This document shows, one piece after another, positions 5,313-5,792 of a DNA stretch of 5,792 nt (the first letter of the stretch is position 1; each line of letters starts with the position of its first letter). The stretch is from an uncultured Eubacteriaceae bacterium (GTDB lineage: Bacteria > Bacillota > Clostridia > Eubacteriales > Anaerofustaceae). Below the pieces are notes generated by a model that did no database searches, was not told where the DNA came from, and saw only the letters and a program-made list of their open reading frames with translations. The stretch covers positions 1-5,792 of the forward strand of contig CAMSGF010000062.1 of the NCBI GenBank assembly GCA_947058225.1. The letters run 5' to 3'. Position numbers and translations under genes: made by a program.

Positions 5313-5792
5313 TTATTCACAAGCTTTTCTTAACTCAGTTAAATTTTTGTTGACATCTCCGGTAAATGCAAATGAACCTGCAACGATAACATTTGCACCT
5401 GCATCAACCAATCTTTTTACATTTGAAGTATTAACCCCACCGTCAACTTCAATATCAATATCTCTGTCGCCGATTAATTCTTTTAATTCCTTAACCTTTT
5501 CAACGCTGTTTTCGATGAACTTTCCTCCGCCACCGCCTGGGTTTACAGTCATAAGAAGTATCATATCAACTTCATCCAAAACGTATTTTAAAACGTCCAC
5601 TGGTGTTGCGGGATTTAAAACTGCTCCGCATTTTACACCAAGACTTTTTATAAGAAGTAAACTTCTGTGTAGATGAGTTGTCGCTTCAGCGTGAACCGTA
5701 ATCATATCTGCTCCTGCTTCAACTATTCTTGGAATGTATCTGTCAGGTTCTCTGACCATCATATGTACATCAAAAAATAATTTTGTATGTGG
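5313..5792 (-). CDS. rpe: ribulose-phosphate 3-epimerase, N-terminus beyond window (159 aa visible)
   Basis: The frame is open to the right edge, and the codons before the internal ATG at 5762 read PHTKLFFDVH. Together with MMV this gives the conserved DVHMMV metal-ligand motif, so the true start lies outside and about 60 N-terminal residues (including the first Ser and the His-x-Asp ligands) are missing. Visible marks are HAEATTHLHRSL, GAVLNPATP, LMTVNPG, EVDGGVN with the catalytic Asp, and a phosphate-binding AGS near the end. The VDGG signature is canonical, unlike the two downstream epimerases with VDGN. The beta-6 loop is NPGGGGGKF rather than NPGFGGQKF. The likely role is interconversion of D-ribulose and D-xylulose 5-phosphate, feeding the pentose phosphate pathway. 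It is the first gene visible in the operon, 26 bases before the GatD-like gene. Confidence 0.9.
   Translation of the reverse strand, partial: PHTKLFFDVHMMVREPDRYIPRIVEAGADMITVHAEATTHLHRSLLLIKSLGVKCGAVLNPATPVDVLKYVLDEVDMILLMTVNPGGGGGKFIENSVEKVKELKELIGDRDIDIEVDGGVNTSNVKRLVDAGANVIVAGSFAFTGDVNKNLTELRKACE

Overview
The window carries a minus-strand sugar-phosphate / polyol catabolism locus from an AT-rich bacterium. A low-GC Firmicute of the Clostridia type is the best guess, based on AT-rich codon use, strong AGGAG-type ribosome binding sites and intrinsic terminators with long U tracts. No taxon can be named from the sequence alone.

All recognisable genes read right to left. In transcription order they are: (1) a ribulose-phosphate 3-epimerase (Rpe) whose start lies beyond the right edge (5792-5313); (2) a zinc-dependent medium-chain dehydrogenase resembling GatD / pentitol-phosphate dehydrogenases (5286-4213); (3) an RpiB-family isomerase overlapping it by one base, with unusual active-site residues (4213-3734); (4) and (5) two further Rpe-fold epimerases of an AlsE-like subtype, one base apart (3663-2980 and 2978-2304); (6) after a 253-base AT-rich gap, a second, dissimilar zinc dehydrogenase (2050-998). 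An intrinsic terminator lies between genes 3 and 4, and a bidirectional one follows gene 6.

The gene set suggests a route in which an imported or phosphorylated polyol is oxidised to a ketose phosphate, then epimerised and isomerised into pentose-phosphate (or tetrose-phosphate) intermediates. From memory, Listeria has a comparable group for D-arabitol/xylitol (two zinc dehydrogenases, RpiB and Rpe beside a galactitol-type PTS). No transporter, kinase or regulator falls inside this window, so the substrate is not determined. Three Rpe-fold genes plus an RpiB that has lost the usual His-Asn pair suggest a substrate other than plain ribulose/ribose 5-phosphate.

The left 950 bases hold no convincing gene apart from a possible 20-codon tail of a plus-strand gene at the extreme left edge, which is GC-rich unlike everything else. 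The rest is very AT-rich DNA containing a decayed tandem array of about six units with a roughly 60-base period (404-720). The last unit runs into a 127-base palindromic element (704-830) that can fold into a cloverleaf: a 13-bp GC-rich outer stem enclosing three perfect hairpins. A short 32-base-period repeat (843-902) follows. This repeat/cloverleaf block is the most unusual structure in the window.
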